Assembly (NCBI RefSeq): GCF_013214165.1
Contig: NZ_JABSSM010000018.1
Span: forward strand, 1-64,000
Source: Shewanella sp.
GTDB lineage: Bacteria; Pseudomonadota; Gammaproteobacteria; Enterobacterales; Shewanellaceae
DNA: 64,000 nt
Direction: 5' to 3'
Position 1 is the stretch's first letter. The number at the start of each line of letters is the position of its first letter. The notes under the pieces are model-generated. The model saw only the letters and a list, made by a program, of their open reading frames with translations, was not told the origin of the DNA and did not search any database. The position numbers and the translations under genes are program-made. Shown here in pieces: positions 1 to 8,138 of the stretch.

Positions 1-96
1 GAAATGGGCGAGTGCCAACTTAAAAGCGGTGGCGACCGTTGACCAAAGGCAGATGGCACCAATGCCATACAGATAGGCCTGATTTGATTGTTTCAA
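1..96 (-). CDS. EamA/DMT-family permease, N-terminus only (cut by window edge)
   Basis: The reverse strand reads a membrane-protein N-terminus, LKQSNQAYLYGIGAICLWST, continuing VATAFKLALAHF to the window edge with no stop. The LWSTVATAFKLAL stretch matches the first membrane segment of EamA (drug/metabolite transporter) permeases. The frame has a stop upstream and no ATG or GTG, so I infer a TTG start at 96, with AAGAG about 10 bases before it. It is transcribed divergently from dnaK. The substrate cannot be told from 32 residues. Confidence 0.65.
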   Translation of the reverse strand, partial: MKQSNQAYLYGIGAICLWSTVATAFKLALAHF

Positions 97-404
97 TGAT
101 TTTACTCTTAACTACAGCAGAGACAACAACACGATTTCCCGACTGTTTAGTTAAGCCGAAGAGAACGCACTCTTAGATTGCATTCATTATACGGTATTTT
201 TGGGGCTGAGTTTGAGTCGGTAAACAAAAAAATGTCCAAGGGGGCAATTTTTATCTATTTACACTTGTATTCAATGTAAACGGCCCAATATAGAGGTTAA
301 GGCAAGATTATGGGGCCGGTTAGCGCCAAAGTGAAACTTAATATAGCAAGCCATTCGCTGAGACCAAATTCTTAAGAACTATTTCTTACTAACTTCATCT
401 CAGG
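97..404. other. Divergent spacer between the permease and dnaK
   Basis: No coding frame, RNA gene or convincing repeat is seen here. It is AT-rich and must hold the permease promoter and part of the dnaK control region. Confidence 0.5.
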
Positions 405-432
405 CTTGAAATAGTTTTTACTAACCCCATAT
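405..432 (+). promoter_or_regulatory. Sigma-32 heat-shock promoter of dnaK
   Basis: CTTGAAA (405-411) and CCCCATAT (425-432) are separated by 13 bases. Both boxes match the RpoH consensus (CTTGAAA, CCCCATnT) almost perfectly, and they lie about 55 bases before the dnaK start. This indicates heat-shock control of dnaK-dnaJ by RpoH. Confidence 0.92.
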
Positions 433-486
433 CTCCATCAGATAACAAATTTAGCATTACTTAAGAAAAGATTTCAGGAGCACCCC

Positions 487-2409
487 ATGGGTAGAATTAT
501 TGGTATTGATTTAGGCACAACAAACTCTTGCGTAGCTGTATTAGACGGCGGCACACCACGTGTACTCGAGAATGCCGAAGGCGATCGTACTACGCCTTCT
601 ATTATCGCCTACACTGGCGATGAGATTTTGGTTGGTCAACCTGCAAAGCGCCAGGCTGTGACAAACCCGACTAATACTTTTTACGCCATCAAGCGTCTTA
701 TCGGTCGTCGTTTTAAAGATGACGAAGTTCAGCGTGATGTTGACATTATGCCGTTCAATATCATAGCAGCAGATAATGGTGATGCATGGGTTGAAGCTCA
801 CGGTAAGAAGATGGCTCCTCCTCAGGTTTCTGCCGAAACCTTGAAGAAAATGAAGAAGACTGCCGAAGACTTCTTAGGTGAAGAAGTTACAGAGGCGGTA
901 ATTACCGTGCCTGCATACTTCAACGATTCACAGCGTCAAGCGACTAAAGATGCTGGCCGTATCGCCGGTCTTGAAGTTAAGCGTATTATCAACGAGCCAA
1001 CTGCTGCTGCACTGGCTTACGGCATCGATAAGAAGCAAGGCGATAATATCGTCGCCGTATATGATTTAGGTGGCGGTACCTTCGATATCTCTATCATAGA
1101 AATTGATAGTGTCGATGGCGAACAAACTTTCGAAGTACTAGCGACCAACGGTGACACTCACTTAGGTGGTGAAGATTTCGATAACCGTTTGATCAAGTAT
1201 CTTGCCGATGAGTTCAAGAAAGAGCAAGGTCTGGATCTACGTAACGATCCATTGGCGATGCAGCGTCTTAAAGAAGCGGCAGAGAAAGCTAAGATTGAAC
1301 TTTCAAGTGCATCACACACAGAAGTAAACCTGCCTTATATCACTGCCGATGCGACAGGTCCAAAGCACCTAGTGGTAAAAATTACTCGTGCTAAGCTTGA
1401 GTCTCTAGTTGATGACCTTATCACGCGTACCTTAGAGCCATTAAAAGTTGCTCTCGCAGATGCTGATCTTAGTGTGTCAGATATCAACGAAGTGATTCTA
1501 GTTGGTGGCCAGACTCGTATGCCTAAGGTTCGCGCCGAGGTTTCAGAGTTCTTCGGTAAAGATATTCGTCAAGACGTTAATCCGGACGAAGCGGTTGCCA
1601 TTGGTGCAGCGGTTCAGGCTGGCGTACTGTCTGGTGAAGTTAAAGATGTACTGCTACTCGACGTTACACCTCTGTCTCTGGGTATTGAGACCATGGGTAG
1701 CGTGATGACTAAGCTTATCGAGAAGAACACCACTATCCCGACTAAGGCGCAGCAAACTTTCTCTACTGCCGACGATAACCAGAGTGCAGTGACTATTCAC
1801 GTACTCCAGGGTGAGCGTAAGCAATCGAGTGGTAACAAGTCTCTGGGTCAATTTAACTTAGAAGGCATCGAGGCCGCGCCTCGTGGTGCTCCACAGATTG
1901 AAGTTGCATTCGACATCGATGCCGATGGTATCTTGCATGTATCGGCTACCGATAAGAAGACAGGTAAAGAGCAGAAAATTACCATTAAAGCCTCTTCTGG
2001 TCTGAGTGAGGAAGAAGTAGAAGCTATGGTACGTGATGCCGAAGCCCATGCCGATGAAGATGCTAAGTTTGAAGAGTTGGTAACGGCTCGTAACCAGGCC
2101 GATGGCATGGTTCACGCTACCAAGAAGCAGATCGAAGAAGCGGGTGAAGCACTGCCAAGCGACGAGAAAGAGAAAATTGAAACTGCCATGGCTGCCGTCG
2201 AAACTGCGGTCAATGGTAAGGACAAAGAAGCTATCGAGAAGTCTACTCAAGAGCTGATGGAAGCATCGTCTAAGTTGATGGAAATTGCGCAGGCGAAAGC
2301 CCAAGCGGAGCAGGGACAACAGGCTCCAGAAGGTGAAGCACAAGCGGCTAAGCCTGATGAAGATGTTGTTGATGCAGAGTTTGAAGAAGTTAAAGAAGAC
2401 AAGAAGTAA
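487..2409 (+). CDS. dnaK: Molecular chaperone DnaK (Hsp70)
   Basis: 640 residues, within two of E. coli DnaK. It is the ATP-driven cytoplasmic chaperone that works with DnaJ and GrpE. The nucleotide-binding domain (about 1-385) shows the phosphate-1 motif [10 protein letters not shown] near residue 6 and the phosphate-2 motif YDLGGGTFD near 192. The interdomain linker [13 protein letters not shown] leads into the substrate-binding domain (to about 505) and the helical lid. The C-terminus is an acidic tail containing [15 protein letters not shown] at 476-480 sits a proper distance before the ATG. It is followed by dnaJ and driven by the sigma-32 promoter upstream. Confidence 0.98.
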   Translation: MGRIIGIDLGTTNSCVAVLDGGTPRVLENAEGDRTTPSIIAYTGDEILVGQPAKRQAVTNPTNTFYAIKRLIGRRFKDDEVQRDVDIMPFNIIAADNGDAWVEAHGKKMAPPQVSAETLKKMKKTAEDFLGEEVTEAVITVPAYFNDSQRQATKDAGRIAGLEVKRIINEPTAAALAYGIDKKQGDNIVAVYDLGGGTFDISIIEIDSVDGEQTFEVLATNGDTHLGGEDFDNRLIKYLADEFKKEQGLDLRNDPLAMQRLKEAAEKAKIELSSASHTEVNLPYITADATGPKHLVVKITRAKLESLVDDLITRTLEPLKVALADADLSVSDINEVILVGGQTRMPKVRAEVSEFFGKDIRQDVNPDEAVAIGAAVQAGVLSGEVKDVLLLDVTPLSLGIETMGSVMTKLIEKNTTIPTKAQQTFSTADDNQSAVTIHVLQGERKQSSGNKSLGQFNLEGIEAAPRGAPQIEVAFDIDADGILHVSATDKKTGKEQKITIKASSGLSEEEVEAMVRDAEAHADEDAKFEELVTARNQADGMVHATKKQIEEAGEALPSDEKEKIETAMAAVETAVNGKDKEAIEKSTQELMEASSKLMEIAQAKAQAEQGQQAPEGEAQAAKPDEDVVDAEFEEVKEDKK

Positions 2410-2435
2410 TAAAGGCTAACCCCTGAATTATTGAA

Positions 2436-2467
2436 TACGGGCGTTAGGGGAAACTCTAATGCCCGTA
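2436..2467 (+). other. dnaK-dnaJ intergenic hairpin
   Basis: TACGGGCGTT (2436-2445) pairs with AATGCCCGTA (2458-2467), a 10-bp stem with one G-U pair and a 12-base loop. No T-run follows, so it is not a simple terminator. I infer a role in mRNA processing or stability that would set the DnaK:DnaJ ratio. Confidence 0.6.
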
Positions 2468-2534
2468 GTTGTGATTTGAGCTACAAGATTAGCGGCTAAA
2501 ACAGCTACCACATCAGCAAAGAAAGCGTGAGAAT

Positions 2535-3665
2535 ATGTCGAAGCGAGATTATTACGAAGTATTAAGTGTCAGTCGTGAATCCAGTGAACGTGAAATTAAA
2601 AAGGCTTATAAGCGTTTAGCCATGAAGTTTCACCCGGATCGCAACCCAGACGATAAAAATGCAGAAGCCAATTTCAAAGAGATAAAGGAAGCGTACGAAA
2701 TCCTTACCGATAGCGATAAGAAGGCGGCCTATGATCAATTCGGTCATGCGGGTGTCGATCCTAATCGTGGCGGTGGTGGTTCCGGTGGCAATGCCGATTT
2801 TGGTGATGTTTTTGGTGATGTGTTTGGTGATATCTTCGGTGGTGGCCGCCGTGGTGGCCAACGTCAGGCTGCTCGTGGTAGTGATCTGCGTTACAACTTG
2901 GAGCTGTCTTTAGAAGAAGCGGTTAAGGGGCTGACTAAAGAGCTACGCATTCCAAAGTTGACTACCTGTGATAGCTGTGATGGCAACGGTGCTAAGAAGG
3001 GTACTGCGCCTACAACTTGTGGTACCTGTCATGGTCAAGGCCAGGTGCAGATGCGCCAAGGGTTCTTCGCGGTGCAGCAAGCCTGTCCTACTTGTCATGG
3101 CCGCGGCAAGATCATTAAAGATCCTTGTAACAAGTGTCATGGTGAAGGTCGAGTCGAGAAGAGCAAGACTTTATCCGTTAAAATACCAGCCGGTGTCGAC
3201 AATGGCGATCGTATTCGTTTGTCTGGCGAAGGTGAAGCGGGTGAGTATGGTGCTCCTCCGGGAGACCTTTACGTGCAGGTGAGCGTTCGTGAACACTCAA
3301 TCTTCGTGCGTGATGGCAATAACCTCTACTGTGAAGTGCCCATTTCATTCGGTAAGGCCACACTCGGTGGTGAGATTGAAGTGCCGACACTCGATGGTAA
3401 GGTGAATCTTAAGATACCGGCAGAGACGCAAACTGGCCGTATGTTCCGCTTGCGTGGTAAGGGCGTTAAGTCAGTACGCAGTCATGCTGTGGGTGACTTG
3501 CTGTGTAAGGTTGTCATGGAAACGCCAGTCAAACTTAACGAACATCAGAAAGACTTGTTACGCGAATTTGATGGAACACTCGCGGATGCTTCCAAGAAGC
3601 ATAGCCCGAAAGCCGAAGGTTTCTTCGATGGCGTGAAGAAGTTCTTTCAGGACTTAAATACCTAA
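2535..3665 (+). CDS. dnaJ: Hsp40 co-chaperone DnaJ
   Basis: 376 residues, the same size as E. coli DnaJ. It delivers clients to DnaK and stimulates its ATPase. The J domain (1-70) carries the essential HPD in KFHPDRN. A Gly/Phe-rich region follows at about 75-110, with repeated GDVFGD units. Four zinc-binding CxxCxGxG repeats are complete: [24 protein letters not shown] and CNKCHGEG (about 145-215). The C-terminal substrate-binding domains follow. It is the second gene of the heat-shock operon and ends before a strong terminator. Confidence 0.98.
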   Translation: MSKRDYYEVLSVSRESSEREIKKAYKRLAMKFHPDRNPDDKNAEANFKEIKEAYEILTDSDKKAAYDQFGHAGVDPNRGGGGSGGNADFGDVFGDVFGDIFGGGRRGGQRQAARGSDLRYNLELSLEEAVKGLTKELRIPKLTTCDSCDGNGAKKGTAPTTCGTCHGQGQVQMRQGFFAVQQACPTCHGRGKIIKDPCNKCHGEGRVEKSKTLSVKIPAGVDNGDRIRLSGEGEAGEYGAPPGDLYVQVSVREHSIFVRDGNNLYCEVPISFGKATLGGEIEVPTLDGKVNLKIPAETQTGRMFRLRGKGVKSVRSHAVGDLLCKVVMETPVKLNEHQKDLLREFDGTLADASKKHSPKAEGFFDGVKKFFQDLNT

Positions 3666-3706
3666 TTTAATTTCAAAGCGCTATCGCTGAAATTTAATGA
3701 GTTGAT

Positions 3707-3742
3707 AAAGCCCCGCATTGCTAAAGCAAGCGGGGCTTTTTT
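3707..3742 (+). terminator. Rho-independent terminator of dnaKJ
   Basis: AAAGCCCCGC pairs with GCGGGGCTTT, with an inner TTGC/GCAA pairing, and a run of six Ts follows. Confidence 0.93.
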
Positions 3743-3744
3743 GC

Positions 3745-3880
3745 ACATGGCCAAAAATGTTCCAGACATTTTTCGGCATTTCCTCCATCCTTGGAGGTCA
3801 GATGTGCTTATCCCCGGGCGTCAGGGCACCCGAAATACTGCCTGCATTTCTTGGCATTCCCTACCTCCTTCTGCCTGCCT
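3745..3880. repeat. Degenerate copy of the 103-bp hairpin repeat family
   Basis: Two diverged part-units align with the tandem repeat at 6493-6811. They share the order TTATCC-CGG-CG-CA-GG-ACC-GAAAT, then CATTTCTTGGCATT, then CTAC-TCCTT. Hairpins are kept with different bases: AAAATG/CATTTT around 3753-3773 and CCTCCA-tcct-TGGAGG at 3782-3797. No coding capacity is seen. Confidence 0.6.
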
Positions 3881-3955
3881 GATTCAAATGAACACGAGGG
3901 TAATAATAAAGTGACTTATTTGTGCTAATAATGTTGCTGAAATTTGATAGGCTCT

Positions 3956-3989
3956 AGGTCTAGTTCCTAGGGACTAGACCTTTTCTTTA
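3956..3989 (+). terminator. Hairpin with T-rich tail in the leader of the M48 protease gene
   Basis: AGGTCTAGT (3956-3964) pairs with ACTAGACCT (3973-3981) around a CCTAGG core, followed by a T-rich tail and then the Shine-Dalgarno AAGGA. It sits 27 bases before the protease start. It could be a terminator for readthrough from upstream or an attenuator of the next gene. Confidence 0.55.
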
Positions 3990-4007
3990 ATAAAGGACTC
4001 CTCACTG

Positions 4008-4808
4008 ATGAAATCCATACCTGCATTACTCCTATCCGCCATGATCTTATCTGGCTGTGCCACCCATCAATCTCCTACGGGCCGCAGTCAGACCTTGCTG
4101 TTTTCATCTCAGGAAATTAATCAGATGGGAGACCAATCTTTTGAGCAGATGAAACAGCAGGAGAGGCTGAGTAAAGATAGCAAGTTGGTGACCTATGTGA
4201 ACTGCGTCGCCGATCGTGTGACTCGGGTCTTATCCGATAAGTCACTAAAATGGGATGTAGTCGTGTTCGAGTCCGATCAAGTCAACGCGTTTGCTCTACC
4301 TGGTGGGCATATCGGTGTCTATACTGGCTTGCTAAGTGTCGCCGAAAATGCGGACCAACTGGCGACCGTTATCGGGCATGAGGTGGCTCATGTGTTGGCT
4401 AATCACAGTAATGAGCAGGTATCACGCGCACAGATGACCGGGATTGGCATGCAAATGGCTGATGCGGCCATGGGGGTGACTGGTGTCAGTAATAAAGACC
4501 TGTATATGGCGGCGCTTGGTTTAGGTACTCAGGTCGGCTTTATTTTACCTTATGGTCGTGAGCAGGAGAGTGAGGCCGACATCATGGGAGTGGAGTTAAT
4601 GGCACTAGCGGGATTCGATCCGAGACAGAGTATGTTGCTTTGGCAGAACATGGCGCAAGCTGGAGGGGGGCAAGGACCCGAACTGCTGTCTACCCATCCA
4701 TCCCACAGTCACAGAATTGATGATCTAAACCAGATGCAGGCGCAAGTCATGCCTCTGTATCTGGCGAACAAAGATAAAGTAAAGAATCTCTGTCAGATTG
4801 CGAAATAA
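4008..4808 (+). CDS. M48-family metallopeptidase, lipoprotein
   Basis: 266 residues. The N-terminus is a lipoprotein signal, MKSIPALLLSAMILSGC, with LSGC as the lipobox, so the protein should be lipid-anchored in the envelope and face the periplasm. The zinc-protease motif HEVAH is in VIGHEVAHVLANHS (about residue 124), and the third ligand Glu is in EQESEADIMG (about 185). THPSHSHR near the C-terminus is also typical of the family. It resembles envelope quality-control proteases such as E. coli LoiP and BepA, but has no TPR domain. Start chosen for AAGGA nine bases upstream. Single-gene unit. Confidence 0.88.
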   Translation: MKSIPALLLSAMILSGCATHQSPTGRSQTLLFSSQEINQMGDQSFEQMKQQERLSKDSKLVTYVNCVADRVTRVLSDKSLKWDVVVFESDQVNAFALPGGHIGVYTGLLSVAENADQLATVIGHEVAHVLANHSNEQVSRAQMTGIGMQMADAAMGVTGVSNKDLYMAALGLGTQVGFILPYGREQESEADIMGVELMALAGFDPRQSMLLWQNMAQAGGGQGPELLSTHPSHSHRIDDLNQMQAQVMPLYLANKDKVKNLCQIAK

Positions 4809-4892
4809 ATTTGAGCTTATCAAAGAACACTTTTTTTAAATATGGTAAACTAGCGCGCGAAAATTAATTGAATCATTGAGAGTAAAATCATT

Positions 4893-5510
4893 ATGTCTGA
4901 CAAGTTCACTAGTATCGAAGCGCAAGCAAGTTATGGCGTAGGTCGTCAACTTGGCGAGCAATTGGCTGCTAATTCATTCGAAGGTATCGACATCTCAGCC
5001 GTTCAGCTAGGTCTATCTGATGCTTTTGATGGTATAGAGAGCCAAGTTGCTACGGAAGAACTTCAAATTGCATTTACTGAGATCAGTCAGCGCATTCAGA
5101 AAGTTCAAGAAGCGGCTGCTGAAGCGGCATCTGCCGAAGGCGAAACTTTCCTAGGTGAGAATGCTAAGCGTGATGGCATAGTGACTCTTGAATCAGGTCT
5201 TCAATATGAGATTCTGAATGAAGGCGAGGGCGACAAGCCAAGCCTTGACGCCACGGTTCGTACTCATTATCACGGTACTTTCATCAATGGTGATGTGTTC
5301 GATAGCTCAGTTGTTCGTGACCAACCTGCCGAGTTCCCAGTATCGGGTGTGATTGCTGGTTGGACCGAGGCGCTACAACTTATGCCAGTGGGTGCAAAGT
5401 GGAGACTGTATGTTCCTCATCATTTGGCATACGGCGAGCGTGGTGCAGGAGCTTCTATCCCGCCATACTCCGCATTGGTATTTGAAGTCGAATTACTCGA
5501 CATTCTTTAA
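4893..5510 (+). CDS. fklB: FKBP-type peptidyl-prolyl isomerase FklB (FKBP22)
   Basis: 205 residues, against 206 in E. coli FklB, and close along its length. It catalyses cis-trans isomerisation of prolyl bonds and assists folding. The N-terminal helical dimerisation part (1-90, starting FTSIEAQASYGVGRQLGEQL) precedes the FKBP domain (about 95-205), with VFDSSV, GVIAGWTEAL, YGERGAGASIPPYSALVFEV. There is no signal peptide, so it is cytoplasmic. It matches the Shewanella SIB1 FKBP22 type, known for activity in the cold. Single gene with its own terminator. Confidence 0.95.
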   Translation: MSDKFTSIEAQASYGVGRQLGEQLAANSFEGIDISAVQLGLSDAFDGIESQVATEELQIAFTEISQRIQKVQEAAAEAASAEGETFLGENAKRDGIVTLESGLQYEILNEGEGDKPSLDATVRTHYHGTFINGDVFDSSVVRDQPAEFPVSGVIAGWTEALQLMPVGAKWRLYVPHHLAYGERGAGASIPPYSALVFEVELLDIL

Positions 5511-5522
5511 TTCAATATCATT

Positions 5523-5554
5523 AAATGCCTAAGCTAACGCTTAGGCATTTTTTT
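5523..5554 (+). terminator. Terminator of fklB
   Basis: A perfect 12-bp stem, AAATGCCTAAGC / GCTTAGGCATTT, with loop TAAC, followed by four more Ts. Confidence 0.95.
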
Positions 5555-5644
5555 AGAATAAGAATTAACAGTTCCTCTTTTATGACTGTAAGAGCTGAGC
5601 TGCCCATTATATAATTTAGCTAGATAGATTTGAGGAATATTACG

Positions 5645-6457
5645 ATGACAGAACAAGTAAGAGTGGCTATTACTGGCGGCAGTGGTCGTATGGGACGTAC
5701 TCTTATTGAAGCTGCACGAATTCAGTCTGCTATCTATCTAGGTGCTGCGATTGAAAGAGCCAGCTCGACTCTTATAGGCGTTGATGCCGGCGAGCTTGCT
5801 GGTGTGGGGTCGATGAACGTACCTATCACAGATTCGCTCGATAAAGCCGTCGACGATTTCGATGTCTTGATTGATTTCACCTCTCCAGAAGCGAGTGTCA
5901 TGCATGCAAAATGGTGTGCCAGAAATGGTAAGGCCATCGTTATCGGCACGACAGGCTTCACCGATGCCCAAAAAGAGTTGATCTCGACTTATGCTGAAAA
6001 GACGCCAGTTGTGATGGCGCCTAATATGGCCGTTGGGGTTAACCTGATGTGGAAACTGCTCGAGCTAGCGGCAGAAGTCATGGGTGATTACACCGATATA
6101 GAGATCATCGAGGGTCATCACAGGTATAAGAAAGATGCGCCTTCTGGCACGGCACTCAAGATGGGCGAAGTGATAGCCAAAACCTTGGGTCGTGATCTGA
6201 AGCAATGTGCCGTTTATGGCCGTGAAGGGATGACCGGAGAGCGGGATCGCGAAACGATAGGCTTCTCTACCATACGTGCAGGGGATCTTGTGGGCGAGCA
6301 TACCGTCATGTTTGCCGATATCGGTGAGCGGTTGGAGATCACCCATAAGGCATCGAGTCGTATGACTTTCGCTAATGGTGCCATGAGAGCATCGGTCTGG
6401 TTAGTGAATCAAGATGCTGGTCTCTACGATATGCAGCAGGTATTGGGTCTCAAATAA
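5645..6457 (+). CDS. dapB: 4-hydroxy-tetrahydrodipicolinate reductase
   Basis: 270 residues (E. coli DapB 273). It makes tetrahydrodipicolinate with NAD(P)H in the lysine and meso-diaminopimelate pathway. The Rossmann motif GGSGRMGR is at residues 11-18. The family signature lies in the catalytic region [20 protein letters not shown] (about 150-170), with the catalytic His and Lys. I chose ATG 5645, with GAGGA at 5632-5636, over an in-frame TTG at 5630 that overlaps this ribosome site. It stands alone before a terminator. Confidence 0.97.
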   Translation: MTEQVRVAITGGSGRMGRTLIEAARIQSAIYLGAAIERASSTLIGVDAGELAGVGSMNVPITDSLDKAVDDFDVLIDFTSPEASVMHAKWCARNGKAIVIGTTGFTDAQKELISTYAEKTPVVMAPNMAVGVNLMWKLLELAAEVMGDYTDIEIIEGHHRYKKDAPSGTALKMGEVIAKTLGRDLKQCAVYGREGMTGERDRETIGFSTIRAGDLVGEHTVMFADIGERLEITHKASSRMTFANGAMRASVWLVNQDAGLYDMQQVLGLK

Positions 6458-6469
6458 TTACTATTTTTT

Positions 6470-6495
6470 AAAACCGCCAATTAGGCGGTTTTTTT
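6470..6495 (+). terminator. Terminator of dapB
   Basis: AAAACCGCC (6470-6478) pairs with GGCGGTTTT, loop AATTA, with a T-run of at least seven. Confidence 0.93.
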
Positions 6496-6811
6496 ATACA
6501 CGGAAGTATTTATCCGCGGACGCCAAGGTACCTGAAATGTTCCGTACATTTCTTGGCATTTCCTACATCCTTGTAGGTCATGGTGTAGGAGGGGATTTAT
6601 ACATGGAAGTATTTATCCGCGGACGCCAAGGTACCTGAAATGTTCCGTACATTTGTTGGCATTTCCTACATCCTTGTAGGTCATGGTGTAGGAGGGGGTT
6701 TATACAAGGCCAGAAATGTTGCGTACATTTCTGGGTGTTTCCTTCTTGACCCATAGGGATATGGGGAATGTCACTGACCCTCATAGGTCATGATGTAGAA
6801 GGAGTTGTTAC
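6493..6811. repeat. Tandem 103-bp hairpin repeat, two near-identical units and a third diverged one
   Basis: Units start at 6493, 6596 and 6699 with TTTATACA-GG, a period of exactly 103 bp. Units 1 and 2 differ at very few bases. Each holds a GCCAAG...CTTGGC outer pairing around GAAATGT-tccgt-ACATTTC, then CCTACA-tcct-TGTAGG, then GTAGGAGGGG. The third unit keeps the hairpin as CCAGAAATG / CATTTCTGG (6709-6733) and then diverges, ending in a related GTCATGATGTAGAAGG. It lies between the dapB terminator and the carA leader. No protein is encoded. Confidence 0.85.
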
Positions 6812-6973
6812 AAATATTTTCTCATGATTTTAATTTTAATTTATAGACAAGCTAAATAAACACGTATATAGTTGTCCGAATTTGCCAAATTTTTTTATTT
6901 ATGTAAATGTTGGTATTATTAAAGCAATAAAAAACATTATATTTTAGTGGCTTGGCTCATTATGGAGGTCGCG
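6812..6973 (+). promoter_or_regulatory. AT-rich carA leader and promoter region
   Basis: A very AT-rich stretch holding the carAB promoter. I see no convincing ArgR box or pyrimidine attenuator. The useful signal is GGAGG at 6964-6968, which fixes the TTG start of carA. Confidence 0.5.
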
Positions 6974-8119
6974 TTGACAAAGTCTGCCTTACTCGTACTC
7001 GAAGATGGAACTGTATTCTCTGGCACTGCAATTGGTGCCGATGGACATGCTGTTGGTGAAGTGGTTTTTAACACTTCAATGACAGGATACCAGGAGATCC
7101 TGACAGATCCCTCTTATTCTCGCCAGATCGTAACTCTAACCTATCCTCATATTGGTAACACTGGAACCAATGATGAAGATACAGAATCCGATGCAGTCCA
7201 CGCTTGTGGTCTGATCATCAGAGATCTTCCTCTTCTCGCCAGTAACTTTCGAAATCAGCAATGCCTGAGTGAATATCTAAAAGCTAACAATATTGTTGGT
7301 ATTGCAGATATTGATACTCGAAAATTGACTCGTATTTTACGAGAGAAAGGTGCTCAAGCAGGCTGTATCTTAGTCGGTGAGGATGACATCGCTAAGGCGT
7401 TAGCCGCAGCGAAAGCGTTCCCTGGTTTAAAAGGCATGGATTTAGCCAAAGAAGTCACCACAGAAAAAGCCTATCAGTGGCGTAGCGGTAGCTGGCGTTT
7501 AGTCGGTGGTTTACCCGAAGATAAGCCTGAATCAGAGCTTAAATACAAGGTCGTCGCTTACGACTACGGTGTGAAGCGTAATATCTTACGCATGCTGGTA
7601 GATCGTGGTTGTGATGTCACTGTGGTTCCGGCCCAGACACCAGCATCTGCAGTGCTGGCGATGAAACCTGATGGGATATTCCTATCGAATGGCCCAGGTG
7701 ACCCTGAGCCATGTGACTATGCTATCAAGGCGATTCAGGAAATTCTCAAGACAGAGATCCCTGTGTTCGGTATTTGCCTCGGTCATCAGCTGTTGGCGTT
7801 AGCCTGCGGTGCTAAAACCCTTAAAATGAAGTTTGGTCATCATGGTGCTAACCACCCGGTGAGTGATCTTGAGCAAGGTAATGTGATGATCACCAGTCAA
7901 AACCACGGTTTTGCTGCCGATGAAACTAGCCTACCCGCCAACATCAAGGTGACGCATAAGTCATTGTTTGATGGTTCATTGCAAGGTATACATTTGACAG
8001 ACAAGCCTGCATTTAGCTTCCAGGGACACCCTGAAGCGAGTCCGGGTCCACATGATGCAGCGCCCTTGTTCAATCACTTTATTGAACTTATCGAGTCATA
8101 TCGTCAAAACGCCAAGTAG
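6974..8119 (+). CDS. carA: Carbamoyl-phosphate synthase small subunit (glutaminase)
   Basis: 381 residues from a TTG start at 6974. It hydrolyses glutamine and passes ammonia to CarB to make carbamoyl phosphate for arginine and pyrimidines. The class-I amidotransferase domain occupies the C-terminal half: nucleophile Cys in [12 protein letters not shown] (about 270) and the His-x-Glu pair in [15 protein letters not shown] (about 353). The frame extends back to GTG 6947, but GGAGG lies five bases before the TTG and the E. coli protein begins at the same place ([12 protein letters not shown]). E. coli carA is itself known to start at UUG. Cotranscribed with carB, 19 bp away. Confidence 0.97.
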   Translation: MTKSALLVLEDGTVFSGTAIGADGHAVGEVVFNTSMTGYQEILTDPSYSRQIVTLTYPHIGNTGTNDEDTESDAVHACGLIIRDLPLLASNFRNQQCLSEYLKANNIVGIADIDTRKLTRILREKGAQAGCILVGEDDIAKALAAAKAFPGLKGMDLAKEVTTEKAYQWRSGSWRLVGGLPEDKPESELKYKVVAYDYGVKRNILRMLVDRGCDVTVVPAQTPASAVLAMKPDGIFLSNGPGDPEPCDYAIKAIQEILKTEIPVFGICLGHQLLALACGAKTLKMKFGHHGANHPVSDLEQGNVMITSQNHGFAADETSLPANIKVTHKSLFDGSLQGIHLTDKPAFSFQGHPEASPGPHDAAPLFNHFIELIESYRQNAK

Positions 8120-8138
8120 TCAGGAGAAGGTTTAAGCA

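Noticed and set aside
1858..2343. 161-codon reverse open frame inside dnaK
   Set aside because: It lies opposite the substrate-binding domain and its sequence is low-complexity Phe/Leu/Ser, as expected for a shadow frame.
6493..6811. CRISPR or insertion sequence
   Set aside because: The 103-bp units are contiguous, without spacers or a transposase, and have internal hairpins; an intergenic repeat fits better.
6812..6973. ArgR boxes or a pyrimidine attenuator ahead of carAB
   Set aside because: The region is AT-rich, but I found no pair of good ARG boxes and no terminator-antiterminator pair with a leader peptide.
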